From Hyphomicrobiales bacterium (GTDB lineage: Bacteria; Pseudomonadota; Alphaproteobacteria; Rhizobiales; Beijerinckiaceae): 64,000 nucleotides of DNA. Shown in pieces: positions 43,818-53,542 of this stretch. The notes beneath the pieces are model-generated. The model was not told the origin of the DNA. It saw nothing but the letters and a program-made list of their open reading frames with translations, and did not search any database. Position 1 is the first letter of the stretch. Each line of letters opens with the position of its first letter. Made by a program: the position numbers and the translations under genes. The stretch lies in assembly GCA_947455725.1 (NCBI GenBank), contig CANGPL010000003.1, forward strand, positions 1-64,000, in the 5' to 3' direction.

Positions 43818-43863
43818 GGAGGGCTTGGCGCCAAAAGGCCGCGCAACAGGAAAGGACGAAGAC

Positions 43864-44352
43864 ATGGCTCTTTATGAGCATGTGATCCTTGTGCGTCAGG
43901 ATGTGACGTCACAACAGGTCGATACCATTAATGAACAATATAAGGGCGTGATCGAAGCGGCTGGCGGCAAGGTCACCAAGACTGAATATTGGGGTGTTAA
44001 GACCCTAGCATTCCGTATCAGGAAGAATCGTAAAGCGCATTTTACGCTTCTGAACATCGACGCTCCTCATCAGGCTGTTGCTGAAGTCGAGCGCCTTGAA
44101 GCCATTAGCGAAGACGTCATCCGCTCCCTGACCATTAAGGTCGAGGAATTGGAAGAGGCTCCTTCGGCTATGCTTCAAAAGCGTGATCGGGACGAAGACC
44201 GTTCGGATCGTCCAAGCGGCGGCCGCGGCTTCGGTGGCGGCGGCGGCCGCTTCGGCGGCAGCGGCGGCGCTGGTGGTTTTGGTGGCGGTTCGGGTCGTGG
44301 TCCACGTCCGCCCCGTCGTGATGATGCAATTGGTGAAGAGGAGAGCTTCTGA
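43864..44352 (+). CDS. rpsF: 30S ribosomal protein bS6 with glycine-rich tail
   Basis: Platform protein of the 30S subunit that pairs with bS18. Residues 1-100 are ordinary S6 ([40 protein letters not shown]). After that comes a tail of about 55 residues that is first charged ([14 protein letters not shown]), then strongly Gly-rich (about 118-146) and ends acidic ([10 protein letters not shown]). Length is 162 residues against about 130 in E. coli. ATG 43864 has AGGAAAGGACG upstream; an earlier in-frame start lacks homology. It overlaps rpsR by one base (TGATG). Confidence 0.97.
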   Translation: MALYEHVILVRQDVTSQQVDTINEQYKGVIEAAGGKVTKTEYWGVKTLAFRIRKNRKAHFTLLNIDAPHQAVAEVERLEAISEDVIRSLTIKVEELEEAPSAMLQKRDRDEDRSDRPSGGRGFGGGGGRFGGSGGAGGFGGGSGRGPRPPRRDDAIGEEESF

Positions 44353-44609
44353 TGTCTACAGCTGAATCCGCAAGCTCCGGCGCACCACGCCGTCCATTCT
44401 ATCGTCGTCGCAAGTCGTGCCCATTCACGGGTCCGAACGCTCCGAAGATAGACTATAAGGACACGCGCTTGTTGTCCCGTTACATTTCGGAGCGTGGCAA
44501 GATCGTCCCATCCCGTATCACGGCTGTGTCGGCCAAAAAGCAGCGCGAACTCGCTCAGGCGATCAAGCGTGCTCGCTTCCTTGGTCTCCTGCCTTACGTC
44601 ATCGCGTAA
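44352..44609 (+). CDS. rpsR: 30S ribosomal protein bS18
   Basis: An 85-residue small-subunit protein that binds bS6 and 16S rRNA in the platform. It contains [50 protein letters not shown] and [14 protein letters not shown], the full S18 core. The ATG overlaps the rpsF stop, so translation is coupled. A terminator-like hairpin follows 12 bp after the stop and could reduce read-through into DUF2232 and rplI. Confidence 0.98.
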   Translation: MSTAESASSGAPRRPFYRRRKSCPFTGPNAPKIDYKDTRLLSRYISERGKIVPSRITAVSAKKQRELAQAIKRARFLGLLPYVIA

Positions 44610-44620
44610 TTTGAACATTT

Positions 44621-44652
44621 TCCCGGGGTCACCTTTGACCCTGGGGATTTTT
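44621..44652 (+). terminator. Terminator or attenuator after rpsR
   Basis: TCCC-GGGGTCA pairs with TGACCC-TGGGGA around a CCTT loop, followed by TTTTT (44648-44652). It lies between rpsR and the DUF2232 gene, where it could lower expression of downstream rplI. Confidence 0.65.
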
Positions 44653-44741
44653 CGGTCATCCGGCTCTAAAGGGTCGGCTTGGTTGGGGCGGGGTATCCGT
44701 CTCTAACCGCCCCAATATTGGGTTTGCGGGACAGCTCGACA

Positions 44742-45722
44742 ATGATGCTAAAAAATTTCGGATTTGGGGCCGGTTGCGGTGCAGTTTCTGCGCTGCTTTT
44801 CGCTGTGATCTCAACAGCATCACCCATCGCCTTCCCGCTCTATCTCGTTGCCCCCCTGCCTATCCTGATCGCCACTTTAGGCTTTACGCAGCAGGCCGGT
44901 CTCGTTGCATCGCTGACGGCCTTTTTAGTGACGAGTTTGATTTTTTCGCCGCTTGCCGGCCTGATCCACGCGATCTCGATCAGCCTTCCATCCTGGTTTA
45001 TCGGCTATCTCGCTTTATTGGCACGCCCGATTGAAGGCGCGGATAACGATAATAAAGTTGAATGGTATCCAATCGGGCGATTGCTGATTTGGAACATCGC
45101 TTTATCCGCCGTCCTGACGATTGCCGGCGTTTTGATGCTTGGAAGTGACTATGCTTCCTTTGTCGATGCGTTCGAAAAGTTACTCAACGAGCTCGTCGAA
45201 TTCGAACCCGCCATGTTCGCGGGCATCGTTGGCGCAGATAAAGCAAGCTCAATTTCGATGATCGCTAACATATTGGCTCTTGTTGCAGCTCCGATCAGCG
45301 CGGCGATCAGTTCAATGATTTCTGTCGGCCTGCTCTATGGTGCTGCACGGATCGTTAAAGCATCCGATCGTTTGCCAAGGCCTTGGCCGGATTTAGCGAC
45401 GACGGCGATGCCAAAAATCACCCTGCCGATCTTTCTAGCCTGCCTCATTCTGACCATCGTTGGGTCCGATTTTATCGGGCTATTCGGACGAATTGGTCTT
45501 GCCTCGCTTCTCGTCGGCTTCTGTTTGCAGGGCCTCGCCGTTCTTCACATGGTCACAAGGCCTATCAAATCGCGGCGTGCCATGTTGTTCATGATCTACA
45601 GCGTTTTCATTCTTCTTCCGGGCTGGCCAATCCTAGGATTCGCCGCTTTGGGAATTGCCGATTTCTGGTTCGATTTTCGATCCAGATTTAACAAGCCACT
45701 TACACCCTCACCTTCCCTTTAA
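44742..45722 (+). CDS. DUF2232 family membrane protein
   Basis: A 326-residue polytopic membrane protein with about eight hydrophobic segments, such as [30 protein letters not shown] and [22 protein letters not shown]2232 (YybS-like) proteins sit between rpsR and rplI in Alphaproteobacteria; YybS in Bacillus is linked to the S-component or scramblase-like membrane group, but the role is unknown. Two adjacent ATG codons (44742 and 44745) are possible starts. The longer in-frame extension upstream runs into the terminator and is not likely. Confidence 0.85.
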   Translation: MMLKNFGFGAGCGAVSALLFAVISTASPIAFPLYLVAPLPILIATLGFTQQAGLVASLTAFLVTSLIFSPLAGLIHAISISLPSWFIGYLALLARPIEGADNDNKVEWYPIGRLLIWNIALSAVLTIAGVLMLGSDYASFVDAFEKLLNELVEFEPAMFAGIVGADKASSISMIANILALVAAPISAAISSMISVGLLYGAARIVKASDRLPRPWPDLATTAMPKITLPIFLACLILTIVGSDFIGLFGRIGLASLLVGFCLQGLAVLHMVTRPIKSRRAMLFMIYSVFILLPGWPILGFAALGIADFWFDFRSRFNKPLTPSPSL

Positions 45723-45760
45723 CTTCTGACTTAAGCTTTCAACACACCAAGGAGATACCA

Positions 45761-46321
45761 ATGCAAGTTGTATTATTAGAGCGCGTACCAAATCTGGGAC
45801 AAATGGGCGATGTTGTTCGTGTAAAGGACGGTTATGCTCGTAACTTCCTTTTGCCACGCCACAAGGCACTTCGCGCAACGAAGGCTAATCTCGAGCACTT
45901 TGAAAAAGAGCGCGCGCAGCTCGAAGCACGTAACCTCGCGGCTAAGGCGGATGCTACGGCTGTTGCTGAAAAGCTCGATGGTCAATCCTTCGTCATTATC
46001 CGTCAGGCTGGCGAAATGGGCCAACTTTACGGCTCAGTTGCTGCTCGCGATATCTCGGAAGCAATCACGACGGGCGGCTTCTCGGTTGACCGTAATCAGG
46101 TCATCTTGAACGTACCAATCAAGACGATCGGCATGCACACGATCCCTGTTCATCTGCATCCTGAAGTTGACGTTAAGATCAGCGTCAATGTCGCCCGCAG
46201 CCATGAAGAAGCTGAACGTCAGGCACGCGGCGAAAGCGCCACAGTTCGCGAAGAACTTAACCTTGACGATCTCGGCCTTGAAGTTGGCGCAGCCTTGGCC
46301 GAAGCCGGCGGCGAAGAATAA
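45761..46321 (+). CDS. rplI: 50S ribosomal protein bL9
   Basis: A 186-residue L1-stalk-base protein. The N-terminal RNA-binding domain begins [32 protein letters not shown], then a long helix (about 40-75) and the C-terminal domain with [43 protein letters not shown]-terminal extension (about 155-186, Glu/Leu-rich) is common in Alphaproteobacteria. AAGGAGATACCA before ATG 45761 fixes the start. A terminator follows the gene. Confidence 0.98.
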   Translation: MQVVLLERVPNLGQMGDVVRVKDGYARNFLLPRHKALRATKANLEHFEKERAQLEARNLAAKADATAVAEKLDGQSFVIIRQAGEMGQLYGSVAARDISEAITTGGFSVDRNQVILNVPIKTIGMHTIPVHLHPEVDVKISVNVARSHEEAERQARGESATVREELNLDDLGLEVGAALAEAGGEE

Positions 46322-46347
46322 GATCCGTCACTCTTCGGAAGCCATTG

Positions 46348-46378
46348 GCCCTGGTGCTCAGCACTGGGGCTTTTCTTT
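46348..46378 (+). terminator. Intrinsic terminator after rplI
   Basis: GCCCTGGTGC pairs with GCACTGGGGC (two G-U pairs) around a TCA loop and is followed by TTTTCTTT (46371-46378). It ends the rpsF-rplI ribosomal protein transcript before dnaB. Confidence 0.85.
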
Positions 46379-46519
46379 AAGCAAGCGATTTCCTGTCAAG
46401 CTTCAAATCACATCTTAGTGGCGGCTGTGGGGAGTGTGGATAACGGGCATGGGGTAGAATAAAATCCGAATCGAGAGCGGCGAAGCGTTAAGAGTGCGGA
46501 ACCGATACTGGATACGATT

Positions 46520-48004
46520 ATGGCCCTTGCTCAATCCCTTGCCCGTCTTGCTGAAATCGAGACAACTTACCGCGTGCCGCCAAACAATGTTGAGGCGGAA
46601 CAAGCGCTTCTTGGCGCCATTTTAGTCAATAATGACGCCTATTACCGGGTGTCTGACTTTCTCGAATCCAGCCATTTTGCCGAAGAAATCCATCGCCGCA
46701 TCTACGATATCGTTCAATCACTGATCCGCGCGGGCAAATTGGCAACACCTGTCACGCTGAAATCCTTTGTCGGCGACCAAGATTTAGGCGGTATGACCGT
46801 CCCGCAATATTTGGCCCGCCTCGCCGCTGAAGCGACAACCGTCATTAATGCAGAAGCTTATGGCCGGACGATCTACGATCTCGCCATGCGCCGCCAGCTG
46901 ATTACCATCGGCGAAGACATGGTGAACGTCGCCTTCGACGCTCCGGTTGATGAACATCCGCGCAAACAAATCGAAGAAGCCGAACGCCGCCTTTATGAGC
47001 TCGCGGAATCGGGCCGTTATGATGGCGGATTTCAGAGCTTTTCTGCGGCCCTTAAAACCGCCGTCGACTTAGCGGCCGAAGCCTATAAGCGCGACCGTAA
47101 ACTTTCGGGTATCTCAACGGGACTATCCGATCTTGATCGTATGCTCGGCGGTCTACAATCCTCCGACCTTGTGATTGTTGCTGGTCGTCCGGGTATGGGT
47201 AAAACGGCACTCGCAACCAATATAGCGTTCAACATTGCGCGCGCCTATTCACACGACAAAAATCCTGATGGAACAGTCAAGCGGTTGGACGGTGGGATCG
47301 TCGGCTTTTTCTCACTCGAAATGTCTGCCGAACAATTAGCAACGCGTATCATCGCTGAGCAATCGGGCGTTCCTTCCTACAAAATTCGGCGCGGCGAAAT
47401 TCAAGAAAATGAATTTATGAAAATTGCCGATGCCGCGCGCGAGATGGAACGCATTCCATTCTATATCGACCAAACTGGCGGTATTTCAATCGCTCAATTG
47501 ACCGCCCGCGCACGTCGGCTTAAGCGCCAAAAAGGCCTTGATGTTTTAGTGGTCGACTATTTACAGCTTCTTTCAGGTTCATCCAAGAAGGGCGATAATC
47601 GCGTTCAAGAATTGACCGAAATTACGACCGGTCTTAAGGCGCTCGCGAAAGAATTGGCGGTACCCGTCATCGCGCTTTCGCAGCTCTCGCGTCAGGTCGA
47701 ACAGCGGGATGATAAACGTCCCCAACTCTCCGACTTGCGTGAATCAGGCTCGATCGAACAAGACGCCGATATCGTAATGTTCGTGTTCCGTGAAGAATAT
47801 TACCTCAAGAATAAAGAACCCAAGATGGGCACCGAGGAATATTTCAAATGGCAAAGCGAAATGGAACAAATCCACGGCCGCGCCGAGGTGATCATCGGTA
47901 AACAACGTCATGGACCAACGGGCACCGTCGTTATGCAGTTCGATGCGGAAGTAACTCGGTTTTCGAATTTAACATCCGAAGATCGACTACCAGAACGGAT
48001 GTAA
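46520..48004 (+). CDS. dnaB: Replicative DNA helicase DnaB
   Basis: Hexameric 5'-3' helicase of the replication fork, 494 residues. The N-terminal collar domain has PPNNVEAEQALLGAILVNNDA. The RecA-like domain has SGISTGLSDLDRMLGGLQSSDLVIVAGRPGMGKTAL (Walker A), DVLVVDYLQLLSG (Walker B), ELAVPVIALSQLSRQVEQRDDKRP and DLRESGSIEQDADIVMFVFREEYY. The short loop HDKNPDGTVKRLDGG after the Walker A helix is usual for Rhizobiales. No intein is present. alr begins five bases after its stop. Confidence 0.97.
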   Translation: MALAQSLARLAEIETTYRVPPNNVEAEQALLGAILVNNDAYYRVSDFLESSHFAEEIHRRIYDIVQSLIRAGKLATPVTLKSFVGDQDLGGMTVPQYLARLAAEATTVINAEAYGRTIYDLAMRRQLITIGEDMVNVAFDAPVDEHPRKQIEEAERRLYELAESGRYDGGFQSFSAALKTAVDLAAEAYKRDRKLSGISTGLSDLDRMLGGLQSSDLVIVAGRPGMGKTALATNIAFNIARAYSHDKNPDGTVKRLDGGIVGFFSLEMSAEQLATRIIAEQSGVPSYKIRRGEIQENEFMKIADAAREMERIPFYIDQTGGISIAQLTARARRLKRQKGLDVLVVDYLQLLSGSSKKGDNRVQELTEITTGLKALAKELAVPVIALSQLSRQVEQRDDKRPQLSDLRESGSIEQDADIVMFVFREEYYLKNKEPKMGTEEYFKWQSEMEQIHGRAEVIIGKQRHGPTGTVVMQFDAEVTRFSNLTSEDRLPERM

Positions 48005-48008
48005 TGGA

Positions 48009-49148
48009 ATGACAATCGCGGACCGCGCGCCTTCCATTTCCTATTCGAACGGCGGCCGCCTCACCATCGATCTCAAGGCGCTAAAAAATAATTGGCGATT
48101 ATTGGCATCCAAAGCGGGGGGGGCCGCAACAGGCGCCGTCGTTAAAGCGAATGCCTATGGCCTTGGTATTGAGACCGTTGTTCCTGCCCTTTTGTCAGTC
48201 GGATGCAATCACTTTTTCGTGGCTCATCTTGCAGAAGCCGAGCGTGTCCGGGCGATCAGTGACACCGCAGAAATTTTCGTCCTCAACGGATTTCTCCCCG
48301 AAACAGGCCCGATGTATCAGGCCCTGCGTCTCATACCTGTTATAGGCTCTCTCCCTGAAATCGAGGAATGGAAAAACTTTGCCGCGAACCATCCTAATGC
48401 ACCACCAGCAGCGTTGCATTTCGATACGGGCCTTAACCGCCTAGGGTTAAATCCGAAGGATGCAGCGGGGCTATCAAAAGCCCACCACGATGGAACCTTA
48501 GGCTTTTCAATCCACCTCGTTATGAGCCATTTCGTTGAAGCGGAAATATCCGGCTCAGAAACAACAAAAGCTCAATGCAATGCTTTTCATAAGCTTCGTG
48601 CATTGTTTCAAAATGTGCCGGCAAGCCTATGCAATTCTTCCGGAATTTTTCTTTGTCCGGATAGTCACTACGATCTCGTTCGACCGGGTTACGCCCTCTA
48701 TGGCGGCCACCCTCTCTGGTCGAATACTGATAATCCGATGGAACCGGTTGTTCGTCTGGAAGCCCCAATCATTCAAACACGAATGATCGATATCGGCGAG
48801 CGTGTCGGATATGGGGGGCATTGGACGGCTAAACGTAAATCCAGAATTGCAACTCTCTCTCTGGGTTACGCCGACGGATTACCAAGGGAGGCAGAAAGCA
48901 GCGACACGAAATTGGGTGGCTCCGTGTTAATTGGCGGCGTCAAATGCGCTATGTTAGGGCGCGTTTCAATGGATCTTCTCATCGTGGACGCGACGGATGT
49001 ACCAAGCACATCGTTAGAGCGCGGATCCTATGCAACCATCATTGGCGATGAACTTACCATCGATGCCGTAGGCGACAGCGCAGGAACCATCGGCTATGAG
49101 ATCCTTGTGTCCCTAGGTAGTCGTTATCAACGACATGTGATCGGTTAA
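48009..49148 (+). CDS. alr: Alanine racemase
   Basis: PLP enzyme giving D-alanine for peptidoglycan. The 379-residue protein has the PLP lysine K46 in VVKANAYGLG, HFDTGLNRLG, the VRPGYALYGG loop and the second catalytic tyrosine in VGYGGHWTAKR, then LSLGYADGLPR. A run of eight G (48116-48123) encodes AGGA just before the PLP lysine, a possible slippage site. It is 5 bp after dnaB and 11 bp before radA, consistent with the conserved dnaB-alr-radA order. Confidence 0.95.
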   Translation: MTIADRAPSISYSNGGRLTIDLKALKNNWRLLASKAGGAATGAVVKANAYGLGIETVVPALLSVGCNHFFVAHLAEAERVRAISDTAEIFVLNGFLPETGPMYQALRLIPVIGSLPEIEEWKNFAANHPNAPPAALHFDTGLNRLGLNPKDAAGLSKAHHDGTLGFSIHLVMSHFVEAEISGSETTKAQCNAFHKLRALFQNVPASLCNSSGIFLCPDSHYDLVRPGYALYGGHPLWSNTDNPMEPVVRLEAPIIQTRMIDIGERVGYGGHWTAKRKSRIATLSLGYADGLPREAESSDTKLGGSVLIGGVKCAMLGRVSMDLLIVDATDVPSTSLERGSYATIIGDELTIDAVGDSAGTIGYEILVSLGSRYQRHVIG

Positions 49149-49159
49149 TCGGAATTAGT

Positions 49160-50554
49160 ATGGCCAAACGTTCCCCAAGCTTCGCGTGCCAAAATTGTGG
49201 CGCGGTTTATACACGCTGGCAGGGACGCTGTGACGCCTGCGGAAATTGGAGCACCATTGCCGAAGAAGCGGCAGAGGCACCGCTGCCCGGCGGAACGGCA
49301 TTACCGAGAAGCAAAAAAGGACGTGTCTTTGCGCTTGAAGGTCTCATCGGAGACGCCCCCGAAGCGCCTCGCGTTTCAAGCGGCATCGATGAGCTTGATC
49401 GCGTAACGGGTGGAGGATTTGTTCCGGGTTCGGTTATTCTTTTAGGTGGCGATCCCGGTATTGGTAAATCAACGTTATTGATGCAGGCTTCCGCCGCATT
49501 GGCGATGAATGGCGAGCGCGTTGTTTACATTTCGGGCGAAGAAGCAACAGGCCAAGTACGCCTGCGCGCTGATCGTCTCGGGCTATCAAAAGCCCCTGTC
49601 GAACTCGCCGCCGAAACAAATGTCGAAGACATCATCACAACTTTGTCAAAAGGCCCCGCTCCTACCCTTGTTATCATCGATTCCATTCAGACGATGTGGT
49701 CTGAAAGCGTTGAATCCGCCCCCGGTACAGTGACACAAGTCCGCGGCTCGGCTCAGGCCTTGATCCGATATGCAAAAACCAGTGGTGCAAGCGTTATCTT
49801 GGTAGGCCATGTCACGAAGGATGGGCAGATCGCTGGACCACGGGTCGTGGAACACATGGTCGATGCGGTAGCCTCTTTTGAAGGTGATGGTGCCCATCAT
49901 TTTAGAATTTTAAGAGCAGCCAAAAATCGCTTCGGACCGACGGATGAAATTGGTGTTTTTGAAATGACAGGCTTGGGCCTTAAGCAAGTCTCAAATCCCT
50001 CGGCACTCTTCTTGGAAGGTCGAGACACTTCATCGGCTGGTACGGCGGTCTTTGCTGGCATGGAGGGCACCCGCCCCATGCTTTTGGAGTTCCAAGCTTT
50101 GGTCGCGCCATCTTCCTTAGGCACGCCACGCCGTGCGGTCGTTGGTTGGGACCCAAGCCGACTTTCCATGGTTATCGCAGTGCTCGAAGCCCATGGCGGG
50201 CTGAAGCTCGGCAATCATGACGTCTATCTCAATGTCGCGGGCGGCCTTAAGGTCAATGAGCCGGCAGCCGATCTTGCAGCCGCCGCTGCCCTCGTCTCCT
50301 CCTATTCCGGACATGCCCTTCCGCCAGACCGCGTCTTTATGGGCGAAATCGGATTGACCGGAGCCCTCCGGCCCATCGGACAGATCGCAGTGCGCATGAA
50401 AGAAGCAACGAAATTGGGCTTTGCGTCGGCGGTCATTCCCAAGCCAGGGCTTGAAGCGGTTGGAAAAACGAGCCTGCAAACCTACCCGATGAGTGATGTC
50501 GCCGATCTTGTGGCGGCGATTATCAGTGGACCAAAGCGGCATTCAGGCTCATAG
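49160..50554 (+). CDS. radA: DNA repair protein RadA
   Basis: RecA-related ATPase that drives branch migration in recombination. The 464-residue protein has the C4 zinc finger (C10, C13, C24, C27 in CQNCGAVYTRWQGRCDACGNW), Walker A GGDPGIGKSTL, the RadA-specific KNRFG motif in RAAKNRFGPTDEIGVFEM, and a Lon-like C-terminal domain (GLKLGNHDVYLNVAGGLKVNEP, FMGEIGLTG). The start ATG 49160 follows alr by 11 bp. Confidence 0.97.
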   Translation: MAKRSPSFACQNCGAVYTRWQGRCDACGNWSTIAEEAAEAPLPGGTALPRSKKGRVFALEGLIGDAPEAPRVSSGIDELDRVTGGGFVPGSVILLGGDPGIGKSTLLMQASAALAMNGERVVYISGEEATGQVRLRADRLGLSKAPVELAAETNVEDIITTLSKGPAPTLVIIDSIQTMWSESVESAPGTVTQVRGSAQALIRYAKTSGASVILVGHVTKDGQIAGPRVVEHMVDAVASFEGDGAHHFRILRAAKNRFGPTDEIGVFEMTGLGLKQVSNPSALFLEGRDTSSAGTAVFAGMEGTRPMLLEFQALVAPSSLGTPRRAVVGWDPSRLSMVIAVLEAHGGLKLGNHDVYLNVAGGLKVNEPAADLAAAAALVSSYSGHALPPDRVFMGEIGLTGALRPIGQIAVRMKEATKLGFASAVIPKPGLEAVGKTSLQTYPMSDVADLVAAIISGPKRHSGS

Positions 50555-50652
50555 GCAATCAAAGGGACGTGACGAGCGTGCTCGGCATGATTATAAGCGC
50601 GACAGCCTAGCGGCGAAGGTTAAGGCCCTAAATTCTCAGGACGGACATTTAA

Positions 50653-51234
50653 ATGAGCAATCTTCCGGTCAGCATTCTAGACCTGATGGTCATCGGCATC
50701 GTTCTGATCTCTGGACTTTTAGCTTCGGTACGCGGGTTTGCCCGTGAGGTGTTGGCGATTGGTTCATGGGTTGCAGCAGCCATTGCGGCCTATCTGTTTC
50801 ATCCGAAGCTACTGGTTTATTTAGAGCCGCACATTGCTAATCGGCAGGTGGCATTGGCCGCCGCAATCGCCATCCTCTTTCTCGGCGTACTCGTTATTGC
50901 CACGATGATAACCGTCAAAATCTCGGACATCATTCTTGATTCGAGCATTGGTGCACTCGACCGTACCTTAGGCTTTCTGTTTGGTGCCGCCCGTGGCTTT
51001 TTAATTGCTGCCATCGCCTTCCTCTTTTTTGATAAGCTTGTTGGCGAGAAGCAATATCCGGATTGGATCAGAGACGCGAAATTGCGGCCTGTTTTGAAGC
51101 AATCAGGTGATCAAATCATCGCGCTTTTGCCCTCTGACCCGGGCTTTTTGGATAAATTAAAGGCAAAGGCCAATGGTGCAGACGGATCAACCGGTACATC
51201 CGCTGATGCGCCATCCGCACCAAAAACCCCATAA
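50653..51234 (+). CDS. cvpA: CvpA family membrane protein
   Basis: A 193-residue protein with four hydrophobic segments in the first 120 residues (LDLMVIGIVLISGLLASVRG, EVLAIGSWVAAAIAAYLF and two more), then the SIGALDRTLGFLFGAARGFLIAAIAFLFFDKLV block conserved in CvpA. The C-terminal region is polar and Ala/Pro/Thr-rich. CvpA is named for colicin V production in E. coli and supports envelope integrity; the exact function remains open. It is followed by purF, as in the E. coli cvpA-purF pair. Confidence 0.92.
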   Translation: MSNLPVSILDLMVIGIVLISGLLASVRGFAREVLAIGSWVAAAIAAYLFHPKLLVYLEPHIANRQVALAAAIAILFLGVLVIATMITVKISDIILDSSIGALDRTLGFLFGAARGFLIAAIAFLFFDKLVGEKQYPDWIRDAKLRPVLKQSGDQIIALLPSDPGFLDKLKAKANGADGSTGTSADAPSAPKTP

Positions 51235-51296
51235 TTCGATATCTGTCTGTTTAAACTCGCTTCGGATACATTGAATTTAATGAACCAGAAGCGCAT

Positions 51297-52781
51297 ATGT
51301 CTGCGGAAGCAGGCGGGGTGTGTGCAATGACCGACGAGTTATTTGATCTCGACGCGGATCGTTTGAAAGAAGAATGCGGTGTATTTGGCATCTTCGGACA
51401 TCCGGAAGCAGCCGCAATTACCGCACTCGGGCTACACGCGCTGCAACATCGCGGACAGGAAGCAGCCGGCATTGTGAGCTTTGACGGCAAGCGGTTTCAT
51501 TCGGAACGTCGAATGGGTCTTGTCGGCGACAACTTCTCCGAACGCGCCGTGATCGAACGTTTGCGAGGTAACGCAGCCATCGGGCATACGCGCTATTCGA
51601 CGACCGGTGAGACAATCCTACGCAACGTTCAACCCCTCTTCGCGGAACTCGACGGTGGTGGCTTTGCGGTTGCCCATAATGGCAATATTACGAATGGTAT
51701 CACGCTGCGCCGTCAACTCATTCGCTCAGGCGCGATCTATCAGTCAACGAGTGACACCGAAGTCGTCCTGCATTTGGTGGCCCGCAGTACGCGGCCGAAA
51801 TTTGTTGATCGATTCATAGATGCCATCAAAGAGCTCGAAGGCGCCTATTCCTTCGTCGGTTTAACAAACAAAAAACTGGTCGGCGCGCGTGACCCATTAG
51901 GGATCCGTCCCTTGGTCCTCGGTGAACTAGACGGATGCTATATTTTGGCATCAGAAACCTGCGCACTGGATATTATAGGCGCCCGTTTCGTCCGTGATAT
52001 TGAAAACGGCGAAGTCGTGGTCATCAGCGAGACGGGCATTGAATCTATCAAGCCCTTTGGCATTCTTGCCGCTCGTCCTTGCATCTTTGAATATGTCTAT
52101 TTTGCCCGCCCCGACTCGGTCGTTCACGGCAAATCCGTCTATGCCGTCCGTAAAGCAATGGGTGCTCAATTAGCGGCTGAAAGCGGCGTGGCCGCCGATG
52201 TCGTCATACCCGTTCCCGATTCGGGTGTTCCGGCTGCACTGGGATATGCGCAAGCCTCAGGCCTTCCCTACGAGCTTGGAATCATCCGAAACCATTATGT
52301 TGGCCGCACCTTTATTCAGCCGACGCAATCGATCCGCGAATTTGGCGTAAGAATGAAGCATTCTGCCAACCGTTCCGTCGTTGAAGGCAAACGGATTGTA
52401 CTGATCGACGATTCCATCGTCCGCGGAACCACATCGATCAAAATCGTACAGATGATGCGGGATGCTGGCGCAAAAGAGGTTCATTTCCGCATTTCAAGTC
52501 CACCGATCAAATTCCCGGATTTCTACGGCATCGATACGCCCGAGCGTAATAATTTGCTCGCCGCCACCCATACGCTCGAAGAAATGCGCGCTTTTATCGG
52601 GTGTGACTCCCTCGCCTTCTTGTCAATTGACGGCATTTATCGGGCGATGGGCGAGCAAGGCCGAAGCGAAAATCAGCCGCAATTTACCGATCACTGCTTC
52701 ACCGGCGACTACCCTACTGGATTAACCGATCAGTCTGCTGAATCGCCGAAGCAACTCTCACTTCTTGCCGAAGCAGGTTAA
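51297..52781 (+). CDS. purF: Amidophosphoribosyltransferase
   Basis: First committed enzyme of purine synthesis, converting PRPP and glutamine to phosphoribosylamine. The 494-residue precursor has the N-terminal nucleophile C27 in EECGVFGIFG after a short propeptide that is normally removed. It also has GHTRYSTTGET, NGNITNG, and the PRPP loop IVLIDDSIVRGTTS followed by VHFRISSPPIKFPDFYG. A second ATG at 51327 (residue 11) could also be the start. It follows cvpA by 62 bp and precedes an SDR gene by 3 bp. Confidence 0.97.
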   Translation: MSAEAGGVCAMTDELFDLDADRLKEECGVFGIFGHPEAAAITALGLHALQHRGQEAAGIVSFDGKRFHSERRMGLVGDNFSERAVIERLRGNAAIGHTRYSTTGETILRNVQPLFAELDGGGFAVAHNGNITNGITLRRQLIRSGAIYQSTSDTEVVLHLVARSTRPKFVDRFIDAIKELEGAYSFVGLTNKKLVGARDPLGIRPLVLGELDGCYILASETCALDIIGARFVRDIENGEVVVISETGIESIKPFGILAARPCIFEYVYFARPDSVVHGKSVYAVRKAMGAQLAAESGVAADVVIPVPDSGVPAALGYAQASGLPYELGIIRNHYVGRTFIQPTQSIREFGVRMKHSANRSVVEGKRIVLIDDSIVRGTTSIKIVQMMRDAGAKEVHFRISSPPIKFPDFYGIDTPERNNLLAATHTLEEMRAFIGCDSLAFLSIDGIYRAMGEQGRSENQPQFTDHCFTGDYPTGLTDQSAESPKQLSLLAEAG

Positions 52782-52784
52782 ACC

Positions 52785-53534
52785 ATGGCGGGTAAACTCG
52801 AAGGCCGTATAGCACTCGTCACCGGTGCTTCACGGGGAATTGGACGAGCGGCAGCACTCGAATTTGCCAAAGAAGGCGCACACGTTATCGCTTTGGCTCG
52901 AACATCAGGAGCTCTTGAAGAGCTCGACGATGATATACGTGCCCTATCACCACATGGTGCAACGCTCGTTCCCGCCGATCTAAAAGATATGGACGGGATC
53001 GACCGCCTTGGTGGCGCCATTTATGACCGCTGGGGCAAACTCGATATTTTCTTCGGCAATGGCGCCATATTAGGCCCTATTTCACCGGTCGGTCATATCA
53101 TGCCCAAAGAATGGGATGATGTAATGGCCGTAAACGTCACGGCCAATTGGCGGCTTCTTCGAATTTTAGATCCATTATTGGCCCGTTCGGACGCAGGACG
53201 CGTGATCCTCATGAGTTCGGCTGCGGCATGGAAACATCGGCCTTATTGGGGCTGCTACAGCGTTTCGAAAGCGGCACTTGAAGCGCTCGGTCATACCTAT
53301 GCCCAAGAAGTTGCCTCGACACCGATCAAAGTGATGATGGTGGATCCCGGCCCTCTTCGCACCGATATGCGGGCAACCGCGGTTCCGGGCGAAGATCCGT
53401 TGAGCTTGCGTGAGCCATCTGCACTCGCCCCACACCTCGCGACAATGGCAGCAGCAAGTTGGACGGAATCCGGGCGCATTTTTGATTTTTCAGGCACCGA
53501 ACCCAAAATAACGAATTTTGGTCGGCCAATCTAA
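52785..53534 (+). CDS. SDR family oxidoreductase downstream of purF
   Basis: A classical SDR of 249 residues, with TGASRGIGRAAALEFA near the N-terminus, the GNGAILGP stretch, SSAAAWKHRPYWGCYSVSKAALEAL carrying Tyr and Lys of the catalytic site, and VDPGPLRTDMRA. The usual NNAG is FGNGA here, a small variation also seen in its relatives. The gene is a stable companion of purF in Rhizobiales, but its substrate is unknown. It is 3 bp after purF and converges on der with 8 bp between stops. Confidence 0.9.
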   Translation: MAGKLEGRIALVTGASRGIGRAAALEFAKEGAHVIALARTSGALEELDDDIRALSPHGATLVPADLKDMDGIDRLGGAIYDRWGKLDIFFGNGAILGPISPVGHIMPKEWDDVMAVNVTANWRLLRILDPLLARSDAGRVILMSSAAAWKHRPYWGCYSVSKAALEALGHTYAQEVASTPIKVMMVDPGPLRTDMRATAVPGEDPLSLREPSALAPHLATMAAASWTESGRIFDFSGTEPKITNFGRPI

Positions 53535-53542
53535 TTGGCCGC

